Part shown: positions 45,682 through 55,641 of the stretch, piece by piece | How positions within the stretch are numbered: the stretch's first letter is position 1 | How the letters are laid out: every line of letters starts with the position of its first letter | NCBI GenBank assembly: GCA_029718625.1 | Contig: CM056389.1 | Coordinates: forward strand, 22,725,381 to 22,789,380 | DNA length: 64,000 nucleotides | Direction: 5' to 3' | DNA from: Synaphobranchus kaupii | Lineage: Eukaryota > Chordata > Actinopteri > Anguilliformes > Synaphobranchidae | The notes under the pieces: model-generated | The model's database searches: none | What the model was told of the DNA's origin: nothing | What the model saw: only the letters and a program-made list of their open reading frames with translations | Program-made: the position numbers and the translations under genes

Positions 45682-48075
45682 ATTCTACTGGGTGACTTCA
45701 ACCTCCAGCCAGAGAGCTCCCAGTCATCCAGTGTTGCCTCACTCCTCCAGTCCCTCGCCCTCACCCAGTCCCCATCGCCCGCCACCCACAAGGCTGGTAA
45801 CCAACTAGACCTTGTATTCACCAGGAGCTGCGCCACGTCTGAACTCACGGTGACTCCGCTCCATGTATCGGACCATTTCTTTATTTCATTCTCTCTCTCC
45901 TACCCACTCTCCCGCATCTCCCCTAACAACCTACCCCCTGTAACTTTCAGGAGAAATCTCCGCACTCTCTCACACTCCTCTCTCTCTACCTCTGCTCTCT
46001 CTGTACTTCCTCCTCCTGCATCTTTTGTTAATTTACCTATTGAAGTTGCCACCTCCACCTTTAACTCCTGCCTCTCTCAGTCTCTCGATTCACTATGTCC
46101 TCTCGTCTCCAAACCGACCCGATCATCACCCCCCTGCCCGTGGCTGACGGATTCTCTCCGATCCAGCAGAACCACGCTGCGAGCTGCCGAGAGAAAGTGG
46201 AGGCAATCCAGATCCCCAGATGATCTGGCCCCGTATCACACTCTGCTGGCAGCCTTCACATCAGCAACCACGTCTGCTAAGGCAACATTTTACCAGTCAA
46301 AAATTAATGCATGCATGTCTAACCCCCGTAAACTCTTTTCCACCTTCTCTTCCCTGCTGATCCCTCCTCCACCCCCCTCACCCTCTTCCCTCTCTGCCGA
46401 TGACTTCCTGATCCACTTTGAGGAGAAGGTAGCCGTGATCCGAAACTCCTTCACACATCCGGTGACTCCTCATATGCCCCATAATGAACCCACCGCTACA
46501 TTTTCGTCCTTTAAGACTCTGGAGGACACAGATGTACTCCAACTTGTAACGCGCCAGCGTGCAACCACCTGCCCTTTGGACCCCATCCCGTCGGCAGTCC
46601 TCCAGTCTATATCCGGTGAGGTCCTTCCATATCTTTCCTCCATTATTAACACCTCCTTATCCTGTGGCTATGTTCCTGCTGTTTTTAAAACTGCCCGTGT
46701 TACCCCACTCCTTAAAAAACCTAGCTTAGACCCCTCTGATGTTAGAAACTATCGTCCTGTGTCTCTCCTGCCCTTCCTGTCCAAAGCCCTTGAACGAACT
46801 GCCCTTAACCAACTGTCAGTTTTTCTCCACCAGAACAACCTGCTCGACCCTCATCAGTCCGGCTTCAGAACCGGGCATTCCACTGAAACTGCCCTCCTGG
46901 CTGTGACTGAGGCACTCGCCACTGCCAGAGCCTCCTCCCTCTCCTCTGTTCTGATTCTCCTTGACCTGTCTGCAGCTTTTGACATGGTCAACCACAAACT
47001 CCTGATCTCCACACTAGCTGAGATGGGCATCTCTGGAACTGCCCTCTCTTGGTTTACATCCTATCTCACTGATAGATCCTACCAAGTCTCCTGGAAGGGC
47101 TCTGTCTCTGCACCTCATCCACTCCTTACAGGAGTCCCGCAGGGATCTGTACTGGGTCCTCTGTTGTTCTCCATTTATACTAAGTCTCTTGGTTTGGTCA
47201 TTAACTCACATGGCTTCTCTTACCATAGCTATGCTGATGACACTCAACTCTTCCCCTCTTTCCCTCCCTCTGCCCCACAGGTAAATGAAAGGATATCTGC
47301 TTGCCTGGCTGACATCTCTGAGTGGATGTCTAGCCATCACCTGAAGCTCAACCTCGACAAGACCGAGCTGCTCTTCATGCCATACAAGACCTCCCCGCTC
47401 CTAGACCTGTCCATCACCGTCGACGGAACCGTGGTGACCGCCTCCCGCTCTACAAGGAACCTGGGGGTGGTCCTGGATGATCAACTGGACTTCAAAGAGC
47501 ACATCAGGGCGACGGCACGGTCCTGCAGGTTCCTCCTGTACAACATCAGGAGGATTCGACCGTACCTGACCACCTACTCCACCCAGCTTCTTGTCCAGAC
47601 CATGGTCACCTCACGCCTGGACTACTGCAACTCCCTTCTCGCAAGCCTACCAGCCTGCGCCATTCTGCCCCTACAACTGGTCCAGAATGCGGCTGCCCGG
47701 CTTGTGTTCAACCTCCCGAAGTTTTCGCATGTCACCCCCCTGCTGAGGTCACTCCACTCGCTGCCGGTCGTGGCCAGGATCAGGTTCAAAGTTCTGACCC
47801 TGGCCTACACTGCAGCCAAAAGGTCAGGCCCCTCCTACCTACAGGACTTAATCCAGCACTACGCTCCTGCTCGACCACTTCGCTCTGCTGCTGCAGGGCG
47901 ACTTGCACTTCCCCCCCTCCGTGTTAAAGGCTCCCGCTCATCCCGACTGCGGAGCTTTTCCACCCTAGCTCCCCAGTGGTGGAATGAACTCCCCACTCTG
48001 CTGCGCTCAGCTGAAACACTGTCTGTCTTTCGGCGTGGTCTGAAAACGCACTTTTTCAGACTCCACCTCGACTAA
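45682..48075 (+). CDS. L2-like LINE ORF2, 5'-truncated but open
   Basis: About 797 codons without a stop. The codons upstream (from 45625) are host sequence read by chance. The frame begins inside the endonuclease: LLGDFNLQPESS (catalytic Asp-Asn), LDLVFTR, then HVSDHFFISF at 45865-45895 (Asp-His pair). The reverse transcriptase follows: NYRPVSLLPFLSKALE, DPHQSGFRTGHSTETALL, LDLSAAFDMVNH (Asp codon 46981), GVPQGSVLGPLLFSIY, YADDTQL (codons 47230-47241), HHLKLNLDKTELLF and NLGVVLDDQLDF. The C-terminal domain ends APQWWNELPTLLRSAETLSVFRRGLKTHFF. The endonuclease N-terminus and ORF1 are missing, so it cannot move by itself, but the rest looks intact and young. Confidence 0.93.
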   Translation: MLLGDFNLQPESSQSSSVASLLQSLALTQSPSPATHKAGNQLDLVFTRSCATSELTVTPLHVSDHFFISFSLSYPLSRISPNNLPPVTFRRNLRTLSHSSLSTSALSVLPPPASFVNLPIEVATSTFNSCLSQSLDSLCPLVSKPTRSSPPCPWLTDSLRSSRTTLRAAERKWRQSRSPDDLAPYHTLLAAFTSATTSAKATFYQSKINACMSNPRKLFSTFSSLLIPPPPPSPSSLSADDFLIHFEEKVAVIRNSFTHPVTPHMPHNEPTATFSSFKTLEDTDVLQLVTRQRATTCPLDPIPSAVLQSISGEVLPYLSSIINTSLSCGYVPAVFKTARVTPLLKKPSLDPSDVRNYRPVSLLPFLSKALERTALNQLSVFLHQNNLLDPHQSGFRTGHSTETALLAVTEALATARASSLSSVLILLDLSAAFDMVNHKLLISTLAEMGISGTALSWFTSYLTDRSYQVSWKGSVSAPHPLLTGVPQGSVLGPLLFSIYTKSLGLVINSHGFSYHSYADDTQLFPSFPPSAPQVNERISACLADISEWMSSHHLKLNLDKTELLFMPYKTSPLLDLSITVDGTVVTASRSTRNLGVVLDDQLDFKEHIRATARSCRFLLYNIRRIRPYLTTYSTQLLVQTMVTSRLDYCNSLLASLPACAILPLQLVQNAAARLVFNLPKFSHVTPLLRSLHSLPVVARIRFKVLTLAYTAAKRSGPSYLQDLIQHYAPARPLRSAAAGRLALPPLRVKGSRSSRLRSFSTLAPQWWNELPTLLRSAETLSVFRRGLKTHFFRLHLD

Positions 48076-48342
48076 AATTATACCTATAGGGCCATTATAT
48101 AGTATTCGCTTCCTGTTTTCTATTTAACTTGTGTTTTTTGGTTCTTCTATAGTTCAGAATGCATAGCTGACTGTGTGTACTTCTCATGTTTATTACTAGG
48201 GATAGCTCCTACGCTGTGAGAGAGCTGTGCTTTATCGGATTTGCTTTGTAGTCGGGTCAATGACCTTCAATATGCACTTACTGTACGTCGCTTTGGATAA
48301 AAGCATCTGCCAAGTGATTGTAATGTAATGTAATGTAATGTA
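48076..48342 (+). mobile_element. 3' UTR and tail of the L2-like LINE
   Basis: Includes CATAGCTGACTGTGTGTACTTC, ACTAGGGATAGC, TGCACTTACTGTACGTCGCTTTGG and ends in at least four TGTAA repeats. Tails of this type are found alone at 2287-2478 and 61876-62115, and at the end of the SINE at 11896-12139. The target sequence resumes as TATCGGCACATTTATT. Confidence 0.9.
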
Positions 48343-49064
48343 ATTATCGGCACATTTATTCTGCATACAGTTGCTTTGCCGATATTCTCTGAATTCCCAA
48401 TGTTATACAAAAAGCTCCCACTGGCAAAAAAAAAACGCTGGGCAATGCAAAGGGCTTGAACTTGGAGTGGAGTGAGCTCAAAGAGTGACATTGTCGATAT
48501 GAGGCTTTAGAAGGTAATTGAGTTAAATGACATATTGCATGAAAAACAATAACATTCATGAAGATACTCTTCTGAGTGAGCTCATTTCTAATCGCGGTCT
48601 AATTATCATTTCGCGATGAAAAGCCTTGCGAATGATTCCCATATCCACGGGGTTGAAAAAGAAAGTACACAATCAATCACATGATTGATACATTATTATT
48701 ATTTTTATTTTTTTTGCAGTGTAATTAGCTGGTTGAGATTTTTGGCTGTCAAGAACGGCGGTACGCTCATAAATCAGGAATAATTCGGTGACATAAACAC
48801 CCCCACACAAAGCAATGTAGTTTTCTGTAATAAACATTTTACAATTAGGCCTAGAATTTTTCTGTTATAATTTCAATATTATGTAGCTAATTCTTAAACA
48901 ATGTTTATATGCTCTATTGCACTACTGTTCAGAATTTGTAGAAATACTTCATATTGTGGGATATTTAACTACTTTGACAATACGACTTTAGTATTCCATT
49001 AGACCCGGTTTTAAAGGCAATTTGTCAACAAGGCCTTTGTGACTGCATGACTGAACGTAAGTGT

Positions 49065-49240
49065 ATCATAATGGCTAAGGAGCTTGCAACTTCAACAGTT
49101 GTACGTTTATACCCAGGCAGACATTGTCGTTGTACCCAGGAACAACGTATACCTAAGCTGAATTGTTCTATTCATAAATTGTACTTAAATGCAGTGCCTA
49201 TACATACGTGTGGATAAGAGGGTCTGCTGAATGGCAAAAT
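49065..49240 (+). repeat. Ancient SINE remnant in unit C
   Basis: CATAATGGCTAAGGAGCTTG (head), ACCCAGGCAGACATTGTCGT and GTACCCAGGAACAACGT (central block), TGGATAAGAGGGTCTGCTGAATGG (tail). It is older than the OR duplications because units B and D have it at the same place. Confidence 0.65.
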
Positions 49241-49424
49241 GCACTTTAAACGGTGACCTCATAACTACGTGTATGGGATTATCCATTCCGACAGGCAAGG
49301 GAGGGTATTGGTGGATTTTAATTGGCGTCCCATAAGAATTCCCAAGTACACCCATTCCCCACACACCGGGAGATATATTCTGCAGCAAGAGTGGAGAAGA
49401 ACATTAGGCGGTTACAGGTTTTGA

Positions 49425-49800
49425 CAGTGAGCAATGCTGAGGAGAACTGGTGAGTAGCGATTTCCACCTGCGCAAATTGTTCAGGTTTTCGCGATTCAGT
49501 CAGCCGCGAGGGCTGAGTGTTAATGTTTCCACGCGCTTACCTTCGACATGTAGCCGATGTGGAATAGCGACAGCTATTACATCAAATACAATATTCAAAG
49601 GGTGGGACAACGGAATAAAAAGACAAAAAACGCCACTGTTTACGCATTGTGCTCTGAATTGTCCTTTTGTGTTCTTGGTCATGAACTGGATTATGCCTCG
49701 GTTTATCCGACTGAAAGAATTGTGTCTTGCAGGCGCTGTCATTTTGGAAACCATTCAAGAGCGATCTCGGAAGAGGAAGAGACGGTGTAGCCAAAGACGC
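49425..49800 (+). other. Candidate upstream exon pair, unit C copy
   Basis: A donor-like GAGAACTG|GTGAGT (GT at 49450) and an acceptor-like AATTGTGTCTTGCAG (AG at 49731-49732) lie 280 bases apart, in the same order as in units A and B. In this copy splicing would join a short ATG-start frame (MLRRT-) to ILETIQERSRKRKRRC, a basic open frame. The frame is broken in A and B, so a coding role is unlikely to be conserved. It could be a 5' untranslated exon of the OR transcript, about 5 kb upstream of OR3. Confidence 0.35.
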
Positions 49801-50036
49801 TTGCTTGACATCACCTCCACGGTTTGGTTCTCTTTTTTAAGTGGTCCGTTCTTTATCAAAACTAGGCTACATGGATGTATTTGTTTTAATCCTGTATGAA
49901 TGCTGTATTTACCATTAGATTGTATGAAATATTTTACGCTAATAGTTCTATGATTATAGGAATGCTACTTCTGGCCTTTTTCTAAACTTAGGTTATTAAA
50001 AATATATTATTCAACTAGTGTTGTATACCCTGAATA

Positions 50037-50524
50037 CCCAGATAGCAAGCGAACGTTGAATCGACGTTGATTCAACATCAATTTGCTCATCGAGATCACG
50101 TTGAATCAACGTCAGAATACCGACATATATTGACTAATCAAGGTTAAATATAGCTAAACGTGATATTTAAAAGTTTTAACGTTTGTCGCCATCACTGACT
50201 CACTCCATTAGCTAACTGAACTCGTTAGTAGCCGATAATGTCAGTAACTGTAGCCTAAATAATTTGCCTAAAGTCATATTGCTTTGCCAGCTAGTTGGTA
50301 GGCCTAGACATTAGTTACTGAACACGTAATAAAATGGATAAAAATACAACTTAATTGCAGTGAGTGTACTGTGGGCGAAAAAATAATAAATTTTGATGAT
50401 TATTCAATATTTGTCGGTATTCTGACATTGATTAAACGTGATCTCGATGAGCAAATTAATGTTGAATCAACGTCGGAATTCCACACTGAATCTACGTCGA
50501 TTCAACGTTCGCTTGCTATCTGGG
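50037..50524. mobile_element. MITE with CCCAGATAGCAAGCG ends, TSD TA
   Basis: Long inverted ends CCCAGATAGCAAGCGAACGT and ACGTTCGCTTGCTATCTGGG, flanked by TA at 50035-50036 and 50525-50526. Inside, GTTGAATCAACGT-type palindromes recur near both arms. Units A and B show the empty site (CTGGATAGCTAACAATAAG in A). No coding capacity. Confidence 0.85.
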
Positions 50525-51523
50525 TAGCTAACAATAAGAGGATTAAACGGTCGGCTCCAACATCAACACCAACGACCATGTTTAATTACAATGGACGCAG
50601 TTATAATAATATGGGTGTTGTGACGTGGTGTTGGGAGCCTAACTGTTTTCAGCGTATATTTTGAGTGCTATATATTCGTAAATTCGGATATAAAAAAATC
50701 AATGTGCCCACTGCTCAAAAATGTCAATGAGTGACAAATCTCATTGGGTCGTTTCAATTAAAAGACGAATTTCTTGGAATGTACTGGTTGAGTTTAGCTG
50801 AACAGTATTAAACTTATTTTGCAGTGATTTGAGCTATAAGTATAAGAGTAAAAAAAATCAATTTTAAATTAAATATGCGTTTAACCCTTTAAATTGCTAG
50901 ATCCCAAATCTGTGATTCGTAGAGGTTAAAAGTACAGGGGAAATCCAGGTTATTGGGACAAAACACTGGGGACGACTTTTACTTTCTGCACCCGCATTTT
51001 ACACCTCTGGTGATTAGAATGTTTTTAACTGAACGTTTTAATGCTGATGTAACAATCACTACTGGAAAGCAAAGTGTTATGATTCAAAAACTGGTATGGA
51101 CCCAAATGCAAGATTCGGAGGCAAACTCAAGCGATAACTCCGGAGGGAGTGAATTTATTAAATAATAAAACAAACAAACAAACAGACAGGAAGCTGAGTG
51201 ACGGGCTGGATACGGGGTTGGAGAAACTAAAATGGGCAAGGCAGATGACGTGGCAGGAGATAACAGGAGCGGAAGCAGGCTGGACGGGCTGGAACTGGGA
51301 ACAAACAAACAAACAGGTCAAAAGTAGTGTTGTGTCGTTCGCGAACGATTCGTTCAAAAGAACAAATCTTTTGGGTGAACGAACTGAACTGAATCACTTA
51401 CTGAAAAGATCCGTTCATTTCTCAGTTCAGTTCACGAACGGATCTGATCAGCAGCGAGCGTGCACCGTGCAGGGAGGGGGAGGGACTGCCGCGAGCGAAC
51501 GTGATTCGTCCCTTGCGAACCAG

Positions 51524-52304
51524 GGGCCGGTTGCACCAGCTATACGTAAGTTCAAACGTAGGCTAGTTATAACGTAAGTGTTTACTAAATTAAGGTTTAC
51601 ACATTACTAAATAAAAATGGGTTGCACCACACAAACTAGTTTGTACGTTGAGCTTAGTAGCTACTAAATATTTACACCTACCCCTAGGTATAAAAAAAAT
51701 ACACAAACTGTAACCGTCTGTTCATCTAATTGGCTACCTCCGCCGTTTCTTCAGCAAACACTGTAAAAATAGTTGACGCGTGGAAAACGTTCAGTTTCAA
51801 AACAAAGTTCTTTATAGTTCAAAAGAGAGGCAAACAGAACAGTCCCGTAACTTAGGCTAAGTTTCCATATATTTTCAAAGCACATAATGGCTGTAACATA
51901 AATAAATAGGCTAAACAAACAAATAAGGATATTTTGAATTTTATTCGTAAAAACATAAACATGCACACATTGTAATTCTGTTCAATGTTCTATTTTTTTC
52001 CCATGGAATGCAAAATAAGTAGCCTGTTAAACTCAATGCAAGTTGATTTCCGTGTTTACATTGTAGCTTATTGATTGATTGGTTATGGATTTGTTATCGT
52101 CATGATAAAGCGACAATGTTTACCTTAGTATTGAACTAAGCATTACTTAGTTTTCACTAGCTAAGACATTACTTATGTATTGGTGGTGCAACCGAATTTA
52201 GTAAAGCGATAGTTTGAAACTAACTAGTAGCAACTAAGGACCTAGTAAATACTTTACGCGCAAACTTAGTCACAAACTTACGTATGACCGGTGCAACCCA
52301 GCCC
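51524..52304. mobile_element. MITE nested in the hAT element
   Basis: Inverted ends GGGCCGGTTGCACCAGCTATACGTAAGTT and (reverse complement of the right end) GGGCTGGGTTGCACCGG + TCATACGTAAGTTTG. The arms carry CTAGT/ACTAG motifs. A target duplication could not be settled. The open frames inside are incidental. Confidence 0.65.
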
Positions 52305-52580
52305 AGTTCTGCTGTGCTGAACGAATCATTCGCATTTGCTTCTTCCTATTCCATTTCGGACGTATTGTTCTAAGTATTGTATAGCCGAAATGAGTACCGT
52401 GTTTGCGTGTTGTATACTAGAAAGTTTTTTTTTTCTTTTTTTCTCTAATTTGTTTCCTAAATTGTTCGAAATAAAGTTTATATTTAAAAAAAAAATTATA
52501 AAAAAAATTTGCGGGCGGGCGCCGAGCGAGGCAGCGAGCGTGCAGAGTGGACTGATTCGTTCACTGCGTGACGTGACGTG

Positions 52581-53425
52581 ATCCTGAGTGATAATCAGCG
52601 GCTCAAACTGCCAGAATCAGGCCCAGCAAGTTAAGACTTAAAAGTCATTGAAAACCAGCGTTCACCTCCAATATTGATATTCAACGAGGAAACTTTTAAA
52701 ATATCAAGATTTGTAAACGGAGTTTGGCGCATTTGTCAAAGCGACAGCACTTCCGCATGAACTGTTCGGCCGTCAGTTCACTGAGTGAACGAACTGTGAC
52801 GCAACGGTGCAAGTTCAGTGATCCGTTCACTGAAGCTACTAGACACAGTGAGTTAACGTGGCGTGATCCTGAGTGATAATCAGCGGCTCAAACTGCCAGA
52901 ATCAGGCCCAGCAAGTTAAGACTTAAAAGTCATTGAAAACCAGCGTTCACCTCCAATATTGATATTCAACGAGGAAACTTTTAAAATATCAAGATTTGTA
53001 AACGGAGTTTGGCGCATTTGTCAAAGCGACAGCACTTCCGCATGAACTGTTCGGCCGTCAGTTCACTGAGTGAACGAACTGTGACGCAACGGTGCAAGTT
53101 CGTTCACTCAGTGAACTGACGGCCGAACAGTTCACTGAGTGAACGAACTGTGACGCAACGGTGCAAGTTCAGTGATCCGTTCACTGAAGCTACTAGACAC
53201 AGTGTTAACGTGACGTGATCCTGAGTGATAATCAGCGGCTCAAACTGCCAGAATCAGGCCCAGCCAGTTAAGACTTAAAAGTCATTGAAAACCAGCGTTC
53301 ACCTCCAATATTGATATTCAACGAGGAAACTTTTAAAATATCAAGATTTGTAAACGGAGTTTGGCGCATTTGTCAAAGCGACAGCACTTCCGCATGAACT
53401 GTTCGGCCGTCAGTTCACTGAGTGA
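52581..53425. repeat. Three tandem copies of a 240-350-bp unit
   Basis: CTGAGTGATAATCAGCGGCT begins copies at about 52583, 52870 and 53220. Each runs through CCAATATTGATATTCAACGAGG to GTTCGGCCGTCAGTTCACTG. Copies are almost the same. Between copies 2 and 3 there is an extra inverted stretch (TTCACTCAGTGAACTGACGGCCGAA) that forms a hairpin with the unit end. Confidence 0.85.
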
Positions 53426-54143
53426 GTCGGACTACGCAGTACGCAGTCGGAGCTCCGCCCAAGCACTGAACGATTCGGTGAACGAATCTTTTGAACTAAT
53501 CTTTTTAATGAACTGATTCTAGTGATTCGTGTCACTGAAGTGAACTGTTTTGCCCATCACTAGTCAAAAGCATTAAATGCAACAGAGAGGCTGGAGAATG
53601 TCAAGACAGGGCAAAGACAAACGTAACAAACTGGCAAAAACAAAAACACAGAGGGGAACTTAAATAGAGGAAAAAACAGGTGAGAATGCGCTGGGGATAA
53701 TCAATGGGCAGGAGGAATGTATGCGAGAGCTGAGGAGATAATGAGTGAGTGCGGAGTGCAAGCAGAGGGGGCGAGTGATTGGCTGAATGGTAATGGGGAG
53801 AAAACGAGGGACCAAAACGAGGAAGCCACGCCCAGCCTGCACAACACGGAACTAGACGAACAGGGTAAACTGAAAAACATGACATGAAACAGGAGGAATG
53901 GGGAAACAAGACAGAACAAAAGGAAGGTGGACTGGAGGGAACGGCGGATGTTACACAATGTTCTAGAACACTGACTTAGAATTGAAAACAAAAAACATAC
54001 TCACTCTTCAAAGGGTTAAACATTTCATAGTTTGACAGAGAAAAGTTGTGTATTAGCCTCCCAAGCTCTAAAAGTATATACTGTAGTCAGAGTAAAATAA
54101 TCAACTGGTCCATACAATGGATAGCTTGGATTCTCAGTGTAAT

Positions 54144-54333
54144 TGTTAGGAGAGCTGGGATTATAACTCAGTGGGTTCGATTACCAGCTGGGCTGCTGGC
54201 TAGACAGCACTGAAAAGTATTCATCTTGAACTGCTTCAGTGAAAATATATGGCTGTTTAAATATATTGTATGATTAAATGTAACCTGTGTAAGTATGGAT
54301 AAGAGCATCTGCTAAATGTCAAAATGTAAAGTA
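54144..54333 (+). repeat. tRNA-SINE remnant upstream of OR3
   Basis: GGGATTATAACTCAGTGGGTTCGATTACCAG keeps a recognisable B box (GGTTCGATT). Then CTTGAACTGCTTCAGTG and GGATAAGAGCATCTGCTAAATG. Orthologous to the copies before OR2 and OR1. Confidence 0.7.
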
Positions 54334-54399
54334 AATTTGGTAATGGGTACGTAACATTAGCCTGAATTGACACGTGGTTGTTTGTTTCATTTGCTCGCC

Positions 54400-54471
54400 A
54401 TTTATTTGTTTCTGTCTCAGGACGCAGAGGAAAAGCAGTCACGTGGAGGTCCTGAACGCCGCACACGTGCA
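54400..54471 (+). promoter_or_regulatory. Splice acceptor and 51-nt leader of OR3
   Basis: TTTATTTGTTTCTGTCTCAG ends at 54420, 51 nt before the ATG at 54472. Because the leader happens to be open in frame, an upstream ATG at 54367 would extend the protein by 35 residues. That ATG lies before the acceptor, and the extension is not open in OR2, so the shorter start is right. Confidence 0.7.
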
Positions 54472-55440
54472 ATGGGAATTCACACCACTTCGATCAACAA
54501 CTCCATCATTAGACCAGTGGGATTTTATGTTATTGGATTTACGTATTTAAAGTTTGCTGATTTATATTTAATTTTCCTTGGCTTCATTTATTTTGTCACA
54601 ATTTTGTTCAACTCTTTTATCATTTGCGTTATATGGATAGATCATCGCCTGCACACTCCAAAGTACATTGCGGTGGCTAATTTAGGGGTTGTAGACTTGG
54701 TGTGCAGTACAACCTTCATTCCAAGTGCGATCAAGACATTCTTCACGAAAGATACTTTCATGTCCTACAATGCATGTTTGACACAGATTTTTTTTCATTA
54801 CTGTTTTATTTCACTACAGTCGTGTTCCCTCAGTGTACTTGCCTATGACAGGTTAATTGCAATATGTTTCCCACTGAGGCATAATGTTATCAACACTCCC
54901 ACAAGCATGTTCAGTATTATTGCGATTGTTTGGTTGTTTTGTGTAGGCGTCATGATGTTCTTGACGTTGATCCTGACAAAACTGTCTTTTTGTGATTCGC
55001 TCACTGTGTACAACTATAACTGTGATTATGCGTCCGTGTTCAGTCTATCATGCAATGATAGCACACTGCAGTGGGCCGCTGGCTCTGCTCTGAGTATGCT
55101 GATTTTCTTTGGGCCCCTTTGTGTAATCATCATGTCATATGCCTGTATTTTGAGAGCCGTGTTTAGAATGAAAAGTGTGGAGAGCAGGTACAAAGCACTT
55201 GCCACGTGCTCAGAACATCTCAGCTTAGTGGCGATTTTCTATGTGCCGATTGTAACACTGTACATCACTGAACTTTACTTATTCCTCGTCTATCCAAATG
55301 TCAAAATACTGTGCTTGTCGTTAGCCTCAAGCATCCCATCCTGTCTGAACCCGATCGTTTATTCCCTGGCAACCAAAGAAATCATGCATAGAATCCTGGC
55401 CATGCTCCAGAAAATGAAGGCAGCAGCGTGGGCAGGGTAG
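54472..55440 (+). CDS. Odorant receptor, intact (OR3)
   Basis: A 322-residue odorant receptor of the seven-transmembrane class A family, close paralogue of OR2. It would be expressed in olfactory neurons and signal through an olfactory G protein. It has N9-N10-S11 for glycosylation, TM1 at about 30-54, Cys102, [15 protein letters not shown] (123-137), loop-2 cysteines 174/184/194, SYACILRAV (222-230), [10 protein letters not shown] (241-250, with the usual His where OR2 has Gln) and NPIVYSL (293-299). The C-terminus is AWAG as in OR2. About 45 residues differ from OR2, many between 158 and 290, for example a Tyr for Asp at 274 in the third outer loop. The start is set by paralogue conservation and by the acceptor 51 nt before it. 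Ligand unknown; delta-type fish group likely. Confidence 0.96.
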   Translation: MGIHTTSINNSIIRPVGFYVIGFTYLKFADLYLIFLGFIYFVTILFNSFIICVIWIDHRLHTPKYIAVANLGVVDLVCSTTFIPSAIKTFFTKDTFMSYNACLTQIFFHYCFISLQSCSLSVLAYDRLIAICFPLRHNVINTPTSMFSIIAIVWLFCVGVMMFLTLILTKLSFCDSLTVYNYNCDYASVFSLSCNDSTLQWAAGSALSMLIFFGPLCVIIMSYACILRAVFRMKSVESRYKALATCSEHLSLVAIFYVPIVTLYITELYLFLVYPNVKILCLSLASSIPSCLNPIVYSLATKEIMHRILAMLQKMKAAAWAG

Positions 55441-55641
55441 TCGTCGAGCCAAAGGTTGCAGTAAATGTGCATTTTCAAATTAATATCATCCATTTGTAGG
55501 CCTTGCTGTTTGTCCTCAATTGCTCAATCTATGTGAACTGTCCATTTGAATGTTTCCATGTGCCTTAATTACTTTTTTTTTTTCATTTTCTCTTTTATTG
55601 TCCTGTGTCTGTGTAGTGTTGTAATATACCAGGCTGTCAAT

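Larger units (their letters stand above)
48343..51069 (+). repeat. OR tandem unit C, proximal upstream flank
   Basis: Continues the match with unit B (32870-35110) after the LINE. It holds the most complete ancient SINE (49065-49240), the candidate exon pair (49425-49800) and a MITE insertion (50037-50524). The unit B match is broken again at 51070 by LTR family C and resumes at about 54000. Confidence 0.8.
51325..53562. mobile_element. hAT-like element with GTCAAAAG TSD
   Basis: Left end TAGTGTTGTGTCGTTCGCGAA, right end TTTTGCCCATCACTA, flanked by GTCAAAAG at 51317-51324 and 53563-53570. The GAACGA/TCGTTC-rich ends are typical of a known class of fish hAT MITEs. The interior has a nested MITE (51524-52304) and a triplicated segment (52581-53425). 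No transposase frame. Confidence 0.8.
51075..53955 (-). mobile_element. LTR family C, solo LTR split by a hAT element
   Basis: On the minus strand it starts TGTAACATCCGCCGTTCC and ends GAATCATAACA. The flanks CAAAG (51070-51074) and CAATG (53956-53960) are an imperfect 5-bp duplication. Without the hAT element the LTR is about 640 bases. The TGT...ATAACA termini resemble family B (11243). No internal genes are present. Confidence 0.6.

Noticed and set aside
54367..54471. Upstream start that would give OR3 35 extra residues
   Set aside because: The upstream ATG lies before the conserved splice acceptor at 54419-54420, and the extension is not open in OR2. The conserved start is 54472.
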